From NCBI GenBank assembly GCA_049799955.1, contig JBARIW010000127.1, positions 1-64,000 of the forward strand: a stretch of 64,000 bases of DNA. The letters run 5' to 3'. Every line of letters starts with the position of its first letter. Position 1 is the first letter of the stretch. The notes under the pieces were generated by a model, which was not told the DNA's origin, did not search any database, and saw nothing but the letters and a program-made list of their open reading frames with translations. Source of the stretch: JBGTFE01 sp049799955. Lineage in GTDB: Bacteria; Acidobacteriota; Blastocatellia; Pyrinomonadales; Pyrinomonadaceae. A program made the position numbers and the translations under genes. Below, piece by piece: positions 25,989 to 34,877 of this stretch.

Positions 25989-28552
25989 TGGCTGAAAAGT
26001 TGGAAGGAACAATTAGCTTTAATAAAAAGGGACAAAGATTTTTGGAATTTACAACGGCAAAAGGCGGGAAAATGAATCTTATTCCATCGCCCGATATTAT
26101 TTCGCCCCAAATCAAAGAAAGTAAGGAAGAAACAATAAAGGTAAAAGTAGATACGGGTTCTGACGGTCGCCCAACCAAAATTTATGTTGAAGGCGAATCT
26201 TTTGCGCCGCAACCACAAATCGCTCGACCCAATCACGCGCCGAGAAATCCATCTCCGCAAAATCAACGGCAAAAATCAGTTCAAACGATGAAAGGTGATT
26301 TTCACAATCCGTATAATTTCGTTCCCGCAATTCCGCGAAATCATATTCACGGAAAAACAAACGAATTGGGTGACCGCGAACCAAGTGGACACGACCGTTA
26401 TGTTTCGGATAAATTTAGCGGAAAACTAACCGTCAAAATGCGCGTTGAAACGCCGCTACTTTTGCCCGATACAGCGCGAATGACTTATACAAACGACAAA
26501 GACAGAAACGTTAAAGAACACAAAAGCTATCCTGTGCGCGTCGGTGCAGACGGGAACCCCTTCATCAATCCAACTGCCGTCAAAGGAATGCTGCGCTCCG
26601 CCTACGAAGCCGTTACAAATTCGAGGCTTTCGGTTTTTACGAAACACAAAAGCCGATTAGCTTTTCGGGGGGAGGTAGGTGAAGGCTTATTTGCTGTTCC
26701 TGCAAGAATTGAAGGTGAAAAGGGAAATGAAGAAATCGTTCTTTACACAGGGAAATCTGTAATTGAAGAAACAGATGGTGGAACCAAAATTACAAGCTAC
26801 AAAGAAAATGGACAGCCTATAAGACAAGCACAATTTGCTGCTTGGATAGAAACCTTTAAAACAAGAGCATTCAGGGTTGTTGGTAGAAAACAAGTATTCG
26901 CATATTCAGATTATGCCGTTGTTCCGAGAGATGATGAAAGCAACTTTCCAAAACATGGCAGAAAGGCTTGGGCTTGGATTGAATTTGATGATTCCAAAAA
27001 GGAAAGATTTACTTTTTATAGAGTAATAAAATTATCTTATCGAGAAAATCAGCTTGGAGTTGCGCCTCACGAGTCTTGTGAAAAAGTTGAAGGTTTTATT
27101 TGCAACACGGGCAAAAATATGGCGAATAAACATGATGAACGATTTTTCTTTAACTCAACGACCAGAATAAAACTGGAGAACAAACATACCGATTCATGGA
27201 ATATCCTAATTAAAAATTATCGAAAGCAACATGAGAGTGATTTTGACTCGCCACCAAAGGATGGCAAAGGAAGAGGTGAGTATTCACTTGAATGGTCAAG
27301 GCAAATTCAACGAACGACTAAGGAAGAAACATCAGAAAAGGCTGATATAATTGCCGAAGAGTTAAAAGATGGAACGCTTTGCTATGCTCGCGTAAAATGG
27401 AATGGTTCGGATTTTGAAGTTTTAGAGTTGTACCCGGTAATGATTTCGCGTCGGTTGCATAAAAAATCGCCCGATTCTCTGCTTGATAAAAGTTTGAAGC
27501 CAGCCGCCGTCATCAATGACCTTTCGCCCGCCGATAGAATTTTCGGTTGGGTTGGAGACGGCGTTAAGAAAAATGGTAATTATCGCGGGCAAATTCGTTT
27601 CGGCTCTGTTAATTGCATGACTGATAAAAACAAGGCGATTCAGTATTTTGGCGATTTGCTTCCAATAAATATTCTCGGACAACCGAAACCACAGCAAGGA
27701 CGATTTTATGTCGCTGAAACTCAAAACGGTGAAGCTCAACCTTCTGATAAAAAAAGAAACAATGAAGATGCAGGTTATCAAGATGGGCGTGGGCTGCGTG
27801 GTCGCAAGGTTTATCCGCATCACGCGGATTTACCGAAAGATTACTGGCAAAATCCGACGGATGCAAACTTGACAACATCAAATCAAAAGTTTTTCAAAGA
27901 ATATCGCCGTCCGCAAAAAGACGGACAAGAACAGCGTGACAGCCAAAATCGTTCAATTCAAGGTTGGGTAGAACCGCAGACAAAATTCGAATTTGACATT
28001 CACTTTACGAATCTTTCTGAAGTTGAACTCGGAGCATTGATTTGGCTCTTGCAATTGCCCGAAAACCATTTTCATCGTTTCGGCGGCGGAAAACCTCTCG
28101 GTTTTGGAAGCGTTGGACTAGAGTTAGGAACGGCGGAAATTACAAGCGGCGAAGATTTGAAAGGGTTTTACAGTTCACTTGATAATTCCCGAACACAATC
28201 TAAAACGCCGGAAGAATGTAAATTAAAATTTGAAAAAGCGGTCGAAGCAGCAAATTATCAAAACATTCTCAAAGCGTTCAAAATTGCCTGCAAAGGCTTT
28301 AACGATGAACTGCCGATACATTATCCGAGGGCAAGACGTTTTAAAATGGACAGAGATAGAACAAACAAAATTTGGATTGGTTCAAATAATGAAGAACTAA
28401 TTTCCAAACCAACACGAATTCCGCCGCATTCTGAGGGTTTGGCTTACGAATGGTTTGTTGAAAATAACAAAAATGGGGAACAACATATTTTGCCGAATAT
28501 AGATGAAGACGAAGGTTTTCCGATTTTCGACCACAAAAAAACAGGACGTTAA
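25988..28552 (+). CDS. Large Cas7 with insertion, TIGR03986-type RAMP
   Basis: 854 aa. An N-terminal ~70-residue beta domain (GTISFNKKGQRFLEFTTAKG...) has OB/cold-shock-like spacing. After a Pro/Gln linker comes FHNPYNFVPAIPRNHIHGK and the RAMP core (TPLLLPDTARMTY, NPTAVKGMLRSAYEAVTNSR), with GGGKPLGFGSVGLELG near residue 700. These are the diagnostic motifs of TIGR03986, found in III-D loci. Roughly residues 220-480 form a long, more AT-rich insertion between the RAMP motifs, as in the Cas7-insertion subunit of III-Dv. Probably the terminal backbone subunit. The stop is followed by a 58-bp gap before cas6. Confidence 0.87.
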   Translation: MAEKLEGTISFNKKGQRFLEFTTAKGGKMNLIPSPDIISPQIKESKEETIKVKVDTGSDGRPTKIYVEGESFAPQPQIARPNHAPRNPSPQNQRQKSVQTMKGDFHNPYNFVPAIPRNHIHGKTNELGDREPSGHDRYVSDKFSGKLTVKMRVETPLLLPDTARMTYTNDKDRNVKEHKSYPVRVGADGNPFINPTAVKGMLRSAYEAVTNSRLSVFTKHKSRLAFRGEVGEGLFAVPARIEGEKGNEEIVLYTGKSVIEETDGGTKITSYKENGQPIRQAQFAAWIETFKTRAFRVVGRKQVFAYSDYAVVPRDDESNFPKHGRKAWAWIEFDDSKKERFTFYRVIKLSYRENQLGVAPHESCEKVEGFICNTGKNMANKHDERFFFNSTTRIKLENKHTDSWNILIKNYRKQHESDFDSPPKDGKGRGEYSLEWSRQIQRTTKEETSEKADIIAEELKDGTLCYARVKWNGSDFEVLELYPVMISRRLHKKSPDSLLDKSLKPAAVINDLSPADRIFGWVGDGVKKNGNYRGQIRFGSVNCMTDKNKAIQYFGDLLPINILGQPKPQQGRFYVAETQNGEAQPSDKKRNNEDAGYQDGRGLRGRKVYPHHADLPKDYWQNPTDANLTTSNQKFFKEYRRPQKDGQEQRDSQNRSIQGWVEPQTKFEFDIHFTNLSEVELGALIWLLQLPENHFHRFGGGKPLGFGSVGLELGTAEITSGEDLKGFYSSLDNSRTQSKTPEECKLKFEKAVEAANYQNILKAFKIACKGFNDELPIHYPRARRFKMDRDRTNKIWIGSNNEELISKPTRIPPHSEGLAYEWFVENNKNGEQHILPNIDEDEGFPIFDHKKTGR

Positions 28553-28610
28553 AAGCTATGATATTGTGGCGCTGAATTCGAAGCCTTAAACTTTTGCGCT
28601 TTTGGAATCA

Positions 28611-29573
28611 ATGCTTAAACATTTTTACAAATTGCCGCTTGCCGAATATGAATTTCAGTTGGTGGCACGGGAGGATACGATTTGTTTTCCCATTTTGGGT
28701 TCGACATTGCGCGGGGCTTTTGGCGGGGCTTTGAAGGATGTTTCATGTACGGCTGCGCACAGGAAATGCGAAATTTGTCTGCTTAACAGAGCGTGTCATT
28801 ACACCGGGTTTTTTGAACCGCAGGCGCAGAAAAACGCGCCGCGTCCGTTTACTTTTCAGATTCCGATTCCGCCGCTTAATCCGAAGCTTTCGCTTGAAGA
28901 TTCGCTCAAAATGCGGATTAACAAAGGTTCAAGCCTGCCTTTTGGGATGACGATTTTCGGCGCTGACGCCAACAAGCGCCTGCCGTATATCATTGCGGCG
29001 GTCAGCCGGATGGCGCGAAAAGGATTGGGAATGCCGCGTGCGTCGTTTTATCTGGAGGAGGTATCGGATGCAGGCAAAGCGATTTATACAGCAGAGAGCG
29101 AACGAATTTCGGATGACGGGCAGGCTCGAACGAATCTTGCCGAATTTTGCGAAAAGCGTCTGGCGAATTTGAAGGTTGGAGACAGTCTGAAGCTCAGATT
29201 TTTAATGCCGGTTTGGCTGCGCGAAGAGCAAAAGCTGGTGGAAAAGCCGCAGTTTTTTCATCTCGTAAAGTTTCTGTTCGGACGTTTGAAAAATATGTTC
29301 GGACATTTTGCGGACGGAGCTTTCGATTTTGACGAAAGCGGATTTCTCGACGAGAGCCGCAGAATTGAAATTAGCGGCGAAAATCTCTGGCGGCACGACT
29401 TCGAGTTTTATTCAAACAGGCGTGGGAAAAAGGAAAGGCAGACGGGCGTTTTGGGCGAGATGACGTTTGAAGGAAAAAATCTGAAGATGTTTCTGCCGCT
29501 GCTGGCGGCGGGAGAGGTTCTGCACGTCGGAAGCAAGACGACGTTCGGACTCGGACAGTTTAAGATAGTGTGA
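28611..29573 (+). CDS. cas6: Cas6 crRNA-processing endoribonuclease
   Basis: 320 aa from ATG 28611 (an in-frame TTG at 28602 is an alternative). Near the N-terminus there is a Cys cluster, Cys46-x6-Cys53-x2-Cys56-x5-Cys62, typical of the PF10040 Cas6 group and likely metal-binding. The C-terminus has the Gly-rich loop of Cas6 (HVGSKTTFGLGQFKIV). Expected to cut the repeat RNA just 3' of its small stem, leaving an 8-nt ATTGAAAC handle, which the nearby repeat indeed carries. It is separated from the effector operon by 58 bp and has a higher GC than the preceding gene, so it may have its own history. Confidence 0.85.
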   Translation: MLKHFYKLPLAEYEFQLVAREDTICFPILGSTLRGAFGGALKDVSCTAAHRKCEICLLNRACHYTGFFEPQAQKNAPRPFTFQIPIPPLNPKLSLEDSLKMRINKGSSLPFGMTIFGADANKRLPYIIAAVSRMARKGLGMPRASFYLEEVSDAGKAIYTAESERISDDGQARTNLAEFCEKRLANLKVGDSLKLRFLMPVWLREEQKLVEKPQFFHLVKFLFGRLKNMFGHFADGAFDFDESGFLDESRRIEISGENLWRHDFEFYSNRRGKKERQTGVLGEMTFEGKNLKMFLPLLAAGEVLHVGSKTTFGLGQFKIV

Positions 29574-30048
29574 TATTTGACAGACGGGAACGCGGAAATT
29601 TTTGAGGTTGTAAATTTTACTTATTTTTGCTCGTAAAAAAATTAGCCAGATGACTACAAAATATTGTGGAGATAGAGGAAACTGCCATACAATATATTGC
29701 GATTTATGGTTCGCACTTGCCGAATCACGGATTTATCAATCTTGCTAATCAACTGTATTTGTTGAAATGCTACGGTTTATGACGGCGGCGGCTCGGAAAG
29801 CGGAAGTTCAAAAGTTTTCCGCGAACCTGTTTAACAATTTTCGGTTTTGAGCGGAATTTGACGGTTAAATATCTGAGACAGAAAAGGTTAAGGCGAAAAA
29901 TGAGGGCGAGAGGTTCGCACCCGTTGAATTTATTGGACTTAACGGAATATATATGGTAAAAATAGAGAATCGGGACAAAGAGTGTGTTAAACGCGTATTT
30001 TTTAGAGACGATAAAATACCTTATTTCAACAGGTTACAAAATGGGGCT
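29574..30048. other. Non-coding stretch between cas6 and the array (probable leader)
   Basis: About 475 bases with no convincing ORF on either strand. It precedes the first CRISPR repeat in the orientation implied by the repeat's 3' end, so it should contain the array promoter/leader. Two stretches starting TTCGCAC (near 29707 and 29915) recall the repeat core but do not align over its length. Confidence 0.5.
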
Positions 30049-30159
30049 GTCGGAATGAAGGTCGCACGTTAGAGTGCATTGAAACTTTACTCCAAATTTT
30101 CATGCTTTTGTCACGCCATAAAGTCGTAATAAGGGTCGCACGTTAGAGTGCATTACATT
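30049..30159 (+). CRISPR. One-spacer CRISPR array with degenerate last repeat
   Basis: Repeat 1 is 30049-30085 (37 nt), spacer 30086-30122 (37 nt), repeat 2 is 30123-30159. The repeats share an uninterrupted 21-nt core, with a GCAC-6-GTGC stem inside it, and diverge toward both ends. Repeat 1 ends in ATTGAAAC, the common crRNA 5' handle for Cas6-processed repeats; repeat 2 ends in ATTACATT, as expected of a decayed trailer-end repeat. Direction is therefore left to right, same as the cas genes. Only one spacer is present; its target cannot be named from this sequence. Confidence 0.85.
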
Positions 30160-30214
30160 TTTGGCAAGTTTGCTGTAGATAATACAGACTATAATTAGTT
30201 TTAGGCTTATCAAT

Positions 30215-30781
30215 ATGAGATTTGATAAGCCTTTTTCATTTGGAGCGCTTGCGGAAGCGATTTTGACATTTGTTCGTAATCTGAAACTTCGCGTCGGTCG
30301 TATCATTCTTATCGGGCTGACGATGGTTTTGGCTTTGTTCGGTTTTCTCGCGTTTTTGCAGTTTGGTTTTATCTATTGGATTTATACGGTCGTCGAAAAT
30401 TGGATAACCGTTCGGCTCGGCTTCGACTATTATCTTGCAGGACTTTTCGCCACCGTTTTTGTTTCAGTTTTTACAATTCTGACGCCGACTCTGGCTTGGT
30501 ATATCCTTCTGGGGAAAAAACGCGCTTGGGGCATCGGCGTGATGATTGGCATTCAGGCATTGATGTGTCTTTCGGTCTATACGCTCGGCAGTCGCATCTG
30601 CTTCGACCGCCGGAGTGGTAAACCGCTCTGCTATTTTGCCGACACGCCGCAAGGTAGAGTCTGGAGCTACACGCCCGGCTTCGACCCGGAATCAGGCAAG
30701 GAATTTCAACTCTACACCCGCGAAATTAAGGAAATCGAAGAGCTGCGAAAGCAATTGCCGGTGAATAAAAAATCTCGCTGA
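30215..30781 (+). CDS. Island membrane protein of unknown function
   Basis: 188 aa, unrecognised. Three hydrophobic segments: IILIGLTMVLALFGFLAFLQ, then YLAGLFATVFVSVFTILTPT, then GIGVMIGIQALMCLSVYTLG. A ~75-residue soluble tail follows (CFDRRSGKPLCYFADTPQG...) that ends in a charged helix (EIKEIEELRKQLP). No CARF, SAVED or nuclease motif is visible. It starts 55 bases after the last CRISPR repeat, and a TATAAT sits at 30190-30195. It may be a membrane accessory of the type III system or unrelated island cargo. Confidence 0.7.
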   Translation: MRFDKPFSFGALAEAILTFVRNLKLRVGRIILIGLTMVLALFGFLAFLQFGFIYWIYTVVENWITVRLGFDYYLAGLFATVFVSVFTILTPTLAWYILLGKKRAWGIGVMIGIQALMCLSVYTLGSRICFDRRSGKPLCYFADTPQGRVWSYTPGFDPESGKEFQLYTREIKEIEELRKQLPVNKKSR

Positions 30782-30842
30782 AAATTCCGGCAAGTTTACT
30801 ATTGCTTATTTGAACTTTAGGACGTGAGGAAAAAAGTATAAT

Positions 30843-31118
30843 TTGAAACAATTGAGAATAAATTATTTGAGACTGAATATTTTCGCTGCCGGACTCGATA
30901 AGTTAGGCTTTGTTTTATATTCTTTACGCCATACTTGTGCGACCTTATTAATGGTAAGCGAAGAAAATCCAAAAATTGTTTCTGAGCGGCTTGGACATTC
31001 AAGCGGAAAGATGACTCTCGATACTTATAGCCATGTTTTGCCCGGAATGCAGGAAAGTGCATCTAATAAGCTTGAAGCAATGTTATATCGCAAGAGTGGA
31101 ACGCCGCGCAAGATTTGA
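30843..31118 (+). pseudogene. Tyrosine recombinase (integrase), C-terminal fragment
   Basis: About 92 codons. It retains the second half of the catalytic domain: YSLRHTCATLLM (Arg-His box), ERLGHSSGKMTLDTYSHV (third His/active-site Tyr region). The first catalytic Arg, the core-binding and N-terminal domains are absent, and the only available start is a TTG. It therefore appears truncated and unlikely to mobilise the island by itself. It lies next to tRNA-Thr, the normal place for the integrase of an element that inserted there. Confidence 0.82.
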
Positions 31119-31138
31119 CACACCATTGACACACCAAA
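31113..31138. repeat. 26-bp island-end repeat, right copy
   Basis: Identical to 19112-19137. It spans the integrase stop codon and lies 44 bases before the att core, consistent with a recombinase arm-type site. Confidence 0.7.
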
Positions 31139-31145
31139 AAAGAAA

Positions 31146-31166
31146 AGGGCATCCAAAAGATGCCCT
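31146..31166. terminator. Hairpin after the integrase remnant
   Basis: AGGGCATC, 5-base loop, GATGCCCT: a compact stem between the integrase remnant and tRNA-Thr. It could terminate transcription from either side. There is no strong T-tract. Confidence 0.6.
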
Positions 31167-31181
31167 AAACTATTGATTTTA

Positions 31182-31258
<77 letters not shown>

Positions 31259-31511
31259 AATCGCGCCCGTCTTTTTGATAACAGGCGCAAGCGAAAATAC
31301 TACAAAATCGACGCGCTTTCTGCAAGTGGTCAGATTAAATTTGAATTTCAGGTTTAACATAAAAATATATGTTGACGATTGTTTAATCAAAAGGTTACGA
31401 TAAGTATATGTCCGCTCCGGCGGGCAGAATTCAGATATTCCTCTTTCTTTTAACTTCAAAAGAAAATATTTTCAAAACAATCAGGAAAACAGGAAAAAAG
31501 GAGAACAACGC

Positions 31512-32489
31512 GTGAGTTTTCATAATTTATACAAAAAAGGCTTTGGAGCGATTTTTTTAATTCTGCTCGGTTTTGCCGGAGTCGTTTCGGCGCAAAGCCA
31601 AACGTCGACGATGATTTTGAGTCAGGACAAAAGGAAAATACCGGTGGCGGCGGGAAATAATCTGTATTGCGCCGGGTATATTTCGCCGTCAAAGGTCGAT
31701 ACCAAACTTGAGATTGTCGGTGCGGAAAATGAGCAGGAACAGTTTGTTTATTCGCAGAACAACTATATTTACATCAGCATCGGCGCAAGCAAAGGCGTTA
31801 AGGTCGGCGATATGTTCGCCGTTATTCGCCCGCGCGCGAGATTTAAGTCTGAATTTTCTAAAAAAGGAAATCTCGGAATTTTAGTGCAGGAAGTCGGCGC
31901 GGTCGAAGTTGTCAGCGTAAAAGCGGACGTTTCGGTTGCGCGCGTTGCTACGTCCTGCGACAACTTTTTGCTCGGCGATTTGCTTCAGCCGATTCCGCAG
32001 CGCACCAGTCCGACGTTTATGCAAAGACCGGCTCTGGACCTTTTTGCCGATTATTCCGGCAAAATTACGGGCAGAATCGTTTTGGCGCGAGACGGACGGG
32101 AAGCGCTCGGAAGCGAACAAATCGTCTATATCGATTTGGGCGCGGAAGACAACGTCAAAGTCGGCGATTATTTCACGATATTTCGCCCGCTCGGCAAAGG
32201 CGGTTTGTTTATCTCGGATGAAGACGAAATCGCCGCCGCCCGCAACCGCGGCTTTCAAAGCTCGGAATTTAAAGGCGGAACATATTCCAACCAGTCCACG
32301 CGCAAATCGGGCGACGAAGCTGACGGACAAATCGTAGACATAGAAAAAGCCAAAGAAAATCGTCCGAACAATCTGCGAAAAGTCGTCGGCGAGCTGGTTA
32401 TTCTCAACGTTAAAGAAAGAACCGCGACAGCCATCATCGTCCGCACGCGGCAGGAAATCCACACCGGCGATATGGTCGAGCTGCAATAA
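31512..32489 (+). CDS. Secreted protein with two FlgT-like beta domains
   Basis: 325 aa from GTG 31512, with AAAGGAG about 8 bases upstream. Signal peptide (GFGAIFLILLGFAGVVSAQS). Two repeats of a short beta module are visible: YISIGASKGVKVGDMFAVIRP at about 97-117 and YIDLGAEDNVKVGDYFTIFRPLG at about 208-230. The G-x-x-x-x-VKVGD-x-F-x-x-x-RP form resembles the C-terminal domain of FlgT-type and related envelope proteins. The end also reads VRTRQEIHTGDMVEL. Function unknown. First gene past the island. Confidence 0.65.
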   Translation: MSFHNLYKKGFGAIFLILLGFAGVVSAQSQTSTMILSQDKRKIPVAAGNNLYCAGYISPSKVDTKLEIVGAENEQEQFVYSQNNYIYISIGASKGVKVGDMFAVIRPRARFKSEFSKKGNLGILVQEVGAVEVVSVKADVSVARVATSCDNFLLGDLLQPIPQRTSPTFMQRPALDLFADYSGKITGRIVLARDGREALGSEQIVYIDLGAEDNVKVGDYFTIFRPLGKGGLFISDEDEIAAARNRGFQSSEFKGGTYSNQSTRKSGDEADGQIVDIEKAKENRPNNLRKVVGELVILNVKERTATAIIVRTRQEIHTGDMVELQ

Positions 32490-32492
32490 GAT

Positions 32493-32603
32493 AAATTACG
32501 AATTACGAATTGCGAATTACGAATGAAGGAAAGGCTTCTTCAAATCGGTCTTTCGAGAAAACTTTCTTCTGATTCGTCTTTCGTAATTCGTAATTCGTAA
32601 TTG
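32493..32603. repeat. Tandem-word palindrome B (ATTACGA words)
   Basis: Left arm has four 7-nt words close to ATTACGA; right arm has the complementary TCGTAAT words. It lies between two co-oriented genes and the right arm runs to within a few bases of the next start. The right arm matches that of the element at 36595-36693. Confidence 0.85.
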
Positions 32604-32609
32604 AAGATT

Positions 32610-34010
32610 ATGAATACAGTCAGATGCCCTGAATGCAACATGGTGAACTGGGCGACGGCGCTAAACTGTAAGCGTTGCGCCTGTTTTTTTCAAACGGCTG
32701 AAACGTCCGTAGCTGTCGAAACGTTCGCGGCTGCCGACGCAACATTCATCGAAGCCGCGCCGGTTCAAAATACATTTGTCGAGCAGTTGCCGGTCGAAAC
32801 GCATTACCCGCCTAATTTTGACAAGCCCGCTTTCGGCAGTCCTCCGCCGAACCGGGCGAATAATCAGGAGTCGCATCAGGATTACGGGCAGAATCAACAG
32901 TATAACCAGAACTTCAACCAAAACCAGCCGCCGCATCAAAGCTACGGTCAAAATTACCAGTACAATCAGGATTACGGGCAGAATTATTACCAGCAGCCGA
33001 GCTTCCGGCAAAATTTCGCAGTGCCGTCTAATCCGAAAATAGGTTTAGCCGTTACCTCGATGATTTTGGGTATTATGGGAATCGTTACGGCGATGTTTCT
33101 GGTCGGAATTTTGCTTGCGCCAATCGGTTTGATTTTCGGAATCATCGCGCTGGTCAAGATAAAAAATAAGCCGAATCAATACGGCGGAAAAGGCTTTGCC
33201 ATCGCCGGCGTGGTAACGAGCGCGATGATAACGCTTTTTATCCCGATTGTTCTGGCGATTGCGATTCCGAATCTGATGGCGGCGCGAAACGCGGCGAATG
33301 AAGCAAGCGCGGTTTCCGTCATTAATAGTTTAGCCACTGCCGAAGCCGATTACAGGCGCGGCGCGGGCAAGGGCAGCTGCGCGGATTTGAAAACTTTAGC
33401 CGCCGCTAACGTGGTCGATTCGGGTTTGATGAAAGGCGATAAAAACGGTTATCGCTTTAATATAGTCAATTATCCGCTCGGCGGCTGTGAGATTACCGCG
33501 ACGCCCTCTTCGACTTCTTCGGGAGCGCGCTCGTTTTATTATTCGACGGACGACAACCAGATTCGCGCCGCCAGAAAGAACGGCAAACCGGCTGAAAAGT
33601 CGGACAATCTGCTCAAGGACGACTATAAAGAGGAAGAAGCCGAGAAGAAATCGCAATCAGAATCGCAGTTTGCGATACCGAATGAATCTATCGCGCTGTC
33701 TAACCTGAAAAGCATCGACGGCGCGCAATCTACATATATTGCGACCGCGGGGCAGGGCGAATGCTGCGGCGATTTTAAGACGCTGGCGGAAATGCAGCTT
33801 ATCAAGCCCGGTTTAGCCGACGGCGAAGACGTGGGTTATCGCTTTAAGATTACAAAGCTTCTCAAAGGCAATTACGAAGTTACCGCGACGCCGATTTCAG
33901 CTTCATCAGGCAGCCGCTCATTTTTCAAAAGCCCGCTCGAAGGTCTGCGCGGCGCGGCAAAAAACGGTCTGCCCGCCGACAAGAACGACCCGCCGGTTGA
34001 TTATTATTAG
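32610..34010 (+). CDS. Zinc-ribbon DUF4190-type membrane protein with two pilin-like tails
   Basis: 466 aa from ATG 32610. An N-terminal zinc ribbon (CPECNMVNWATALNCKRC) is followed by a long Asn/Gln/Tyr-rich, probably disordered stretch of YGQN-type repeats. Then come two or three membrane helices (IGLAVTSMILGIMGIVTAMF, DUF4190-like), then IPIVLAIAIPNLMAARNAAN, which resembles a type IV pilin-like helix. Two similar C-terminal beta domains follow (GYRFNIVNYPLGGCEITATP and GYRFKITKLLKGNYEVTATP), each with the pattern of the pseudopilin tails common in Acidobacteriota. Function unknown. Convergent with pgsA. Confidence 0.65.
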   Translation: MNTVRCPECNMVNWATALNCKRCACFFQTAETSVAVETFAAADATFIEAAPVQNTFVEQLPVETHYPPNFDKPAFGSPPPNRANNQESHQDYGQNQQYNQNFNQNQPPHQSYGQNYQYNQDYGQNYYQQPSFRQNFAVPSNPKIGLAVTSMILGIMGIVTAMFLVGILLAPIGLIFGIIALVKIKNKPNQYGGKGFAIAGVVTSAMITLFIPIVLAIAIPNLMAARNAANEASAVSVINSLATAEADYRRGAGKGSCADLKTLAAANVVDSGLMKGDKNGYRFNIVNYPLGGCEITATPSSTSSGARSFYYSTDDNQIRAARKNGKPAEKSDNLLKDDYKEEEAEKKSQSESQFAIPNESIALSNLKSIDGAQSTYIATAGQGECCGDFKTLAEMQLIKPGLADGEDVGYRFKITKLLKGNYEVTATPISASSGSRSFFKSPLEGLRGAAKNGLPADKNDPPVDYY

Positions 34011-34099
34011 GAAGATGTCAGATGCTAGATACTAGATGCCAGTTAGGAAGAAAATCTCTTTCTTAACTGACATCTAGTATCTAGCATCTGACATCTTCT
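34011..34099. repeat. Tandem-word palindrome C (GATGCTA words)
   Basis: Arms built from 7-nt words close to GATGCTA, separated by a short AT-rich loop, between two convergent genes. The right arm runs into pgsA and supplies its last residues (MSDARY) and its stop codon. Confidence 0.85.
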
Positions 34100-34763
34100 T
34101 TTTATTTTCGAGATAGAAAAACCTGAAATAATCGTACATCGACCAGCAAGCGGTGATGACCGAAACCCAGAGCGCGCCGCGCCCGACGAGATAGCCGAAA
34201 ACCTTCCAGTCGTTTGTCGTCAAGGAAAGGGAAGCGAGGTGCGAAAAAGCCGTCTGAACTTCGGCGACTTCCCAGAAAACCATCGGGATATTCGCGCCGA
34301 AATTCGAAACCGGCGGATTTCCCGTCGCGCCCGCAACGAGCAGCGCGACAATCGCCACACACTGCGCCCACATCTTTATTTTCCCGACCGACTGCGCCGC
34401 AATCACGACGCCTTCGGTCGCCGCAATCGAGCGCAAACCCGTAACGATAAACTCTCTGCCGAGAATCATCACCACCGCCCAGGCGGGCGCGAGATGTTTT
34501 TCGACCAGCACAATCAGCGCCGCCGAAACGAGCAGCTTATCGGCAATCGGGTCTAAAAGTTTTCCGAGATTCGAAACCTGATTGCGCCTGCGCGCCAGAT
34601 GCCCGTCGAGAATGTCCGTAAACGCGGCGGCAAGAAAAATGCCGATAGCCAGAAAATAACTGCTGATGCCGAAAAGGTCTTCCGCATAAGTCGTCAAAAG
34701 TACGACCACCAATAGCGGAACGATAATAATTCGCGCAAGCGTCAGAGAATTCGGCAGGTTCAT
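34074..34763 (-). CDS. pgsA: CDP-diacylglycerol-glycerol-3-phosphate phosphatidyltransferase
   Basis: 229 aa membrane enzyme that makes phosphatidylglycerol phosphate from CDP-diacylglycerol and glycerol 3-phosphate. The CDP-alcohol phosphotransferase motif is complete: FTDILDGHLARRRNQVSNLG then KLLDPIADK (about residues 47-75). ATG 34763 is preferred over TTG 34766. The last residues (MSDARY) and the stop lie inside palindrome C, so the original C-terminus has probably been rewritten by that element. The insertion is distal to the active site and should be harmless. Confidence 0.88.
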   Translation of the reverse strand: MNLPNSLTLARIIIVPLLVVVLLTTYAEDLFGISSYFLAIGIFLAAAFTDILDGHLARRRNQVSNLGKLLDPIADKLLVSAALIVLVEKHLAPAWAVVMILGREFIVTGLRSIAATEGVVIAAQSVGKIKMWAQCVAIVALLVAGATGNPPVSNFGANIPMVFWEVAEVQTAFSHLASLSLTTNDWKVFGYLVGRGALWVSVITACWSMYDYFRFFYLENKKKMSDARY

Positions 34764-34780
34764 CAAGATAAGTGTAAAAC

Positions 34781-34805
34781 GGAAAATGGAAAATGGAAAA
34801 TGAAG
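34781..34805. repeat. Half element with GGAAAAT words
   Basis: Three tandem 7-nt words, GGAAAAT, upstream of pgsA. No complementary arm is nearby. The same word forms a full palindrome at 44300-44358. Confidence 0.7.
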
Positions 34806-34877
34806 GAATTTTCAAAGACAGAAGCCCGCGCGTCAGCAATGGCGCAATGCTCAATTAAATTTATTTGATTTACCCTT

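Noticed and set aside
29700..29940. Two TTCGCAC stretches as further CRISPR repeats
   Set aside because: They match only 7-8 bases of the 37-nt repeat and have neither the stem nor the ATTGAAAC end at the right distance.
32493..32603. Tandem-word arms as a CRISPR array
   Set aside because: Words are 7 nt, directly adjacent without spacers, and arranged as an inverted repeat.
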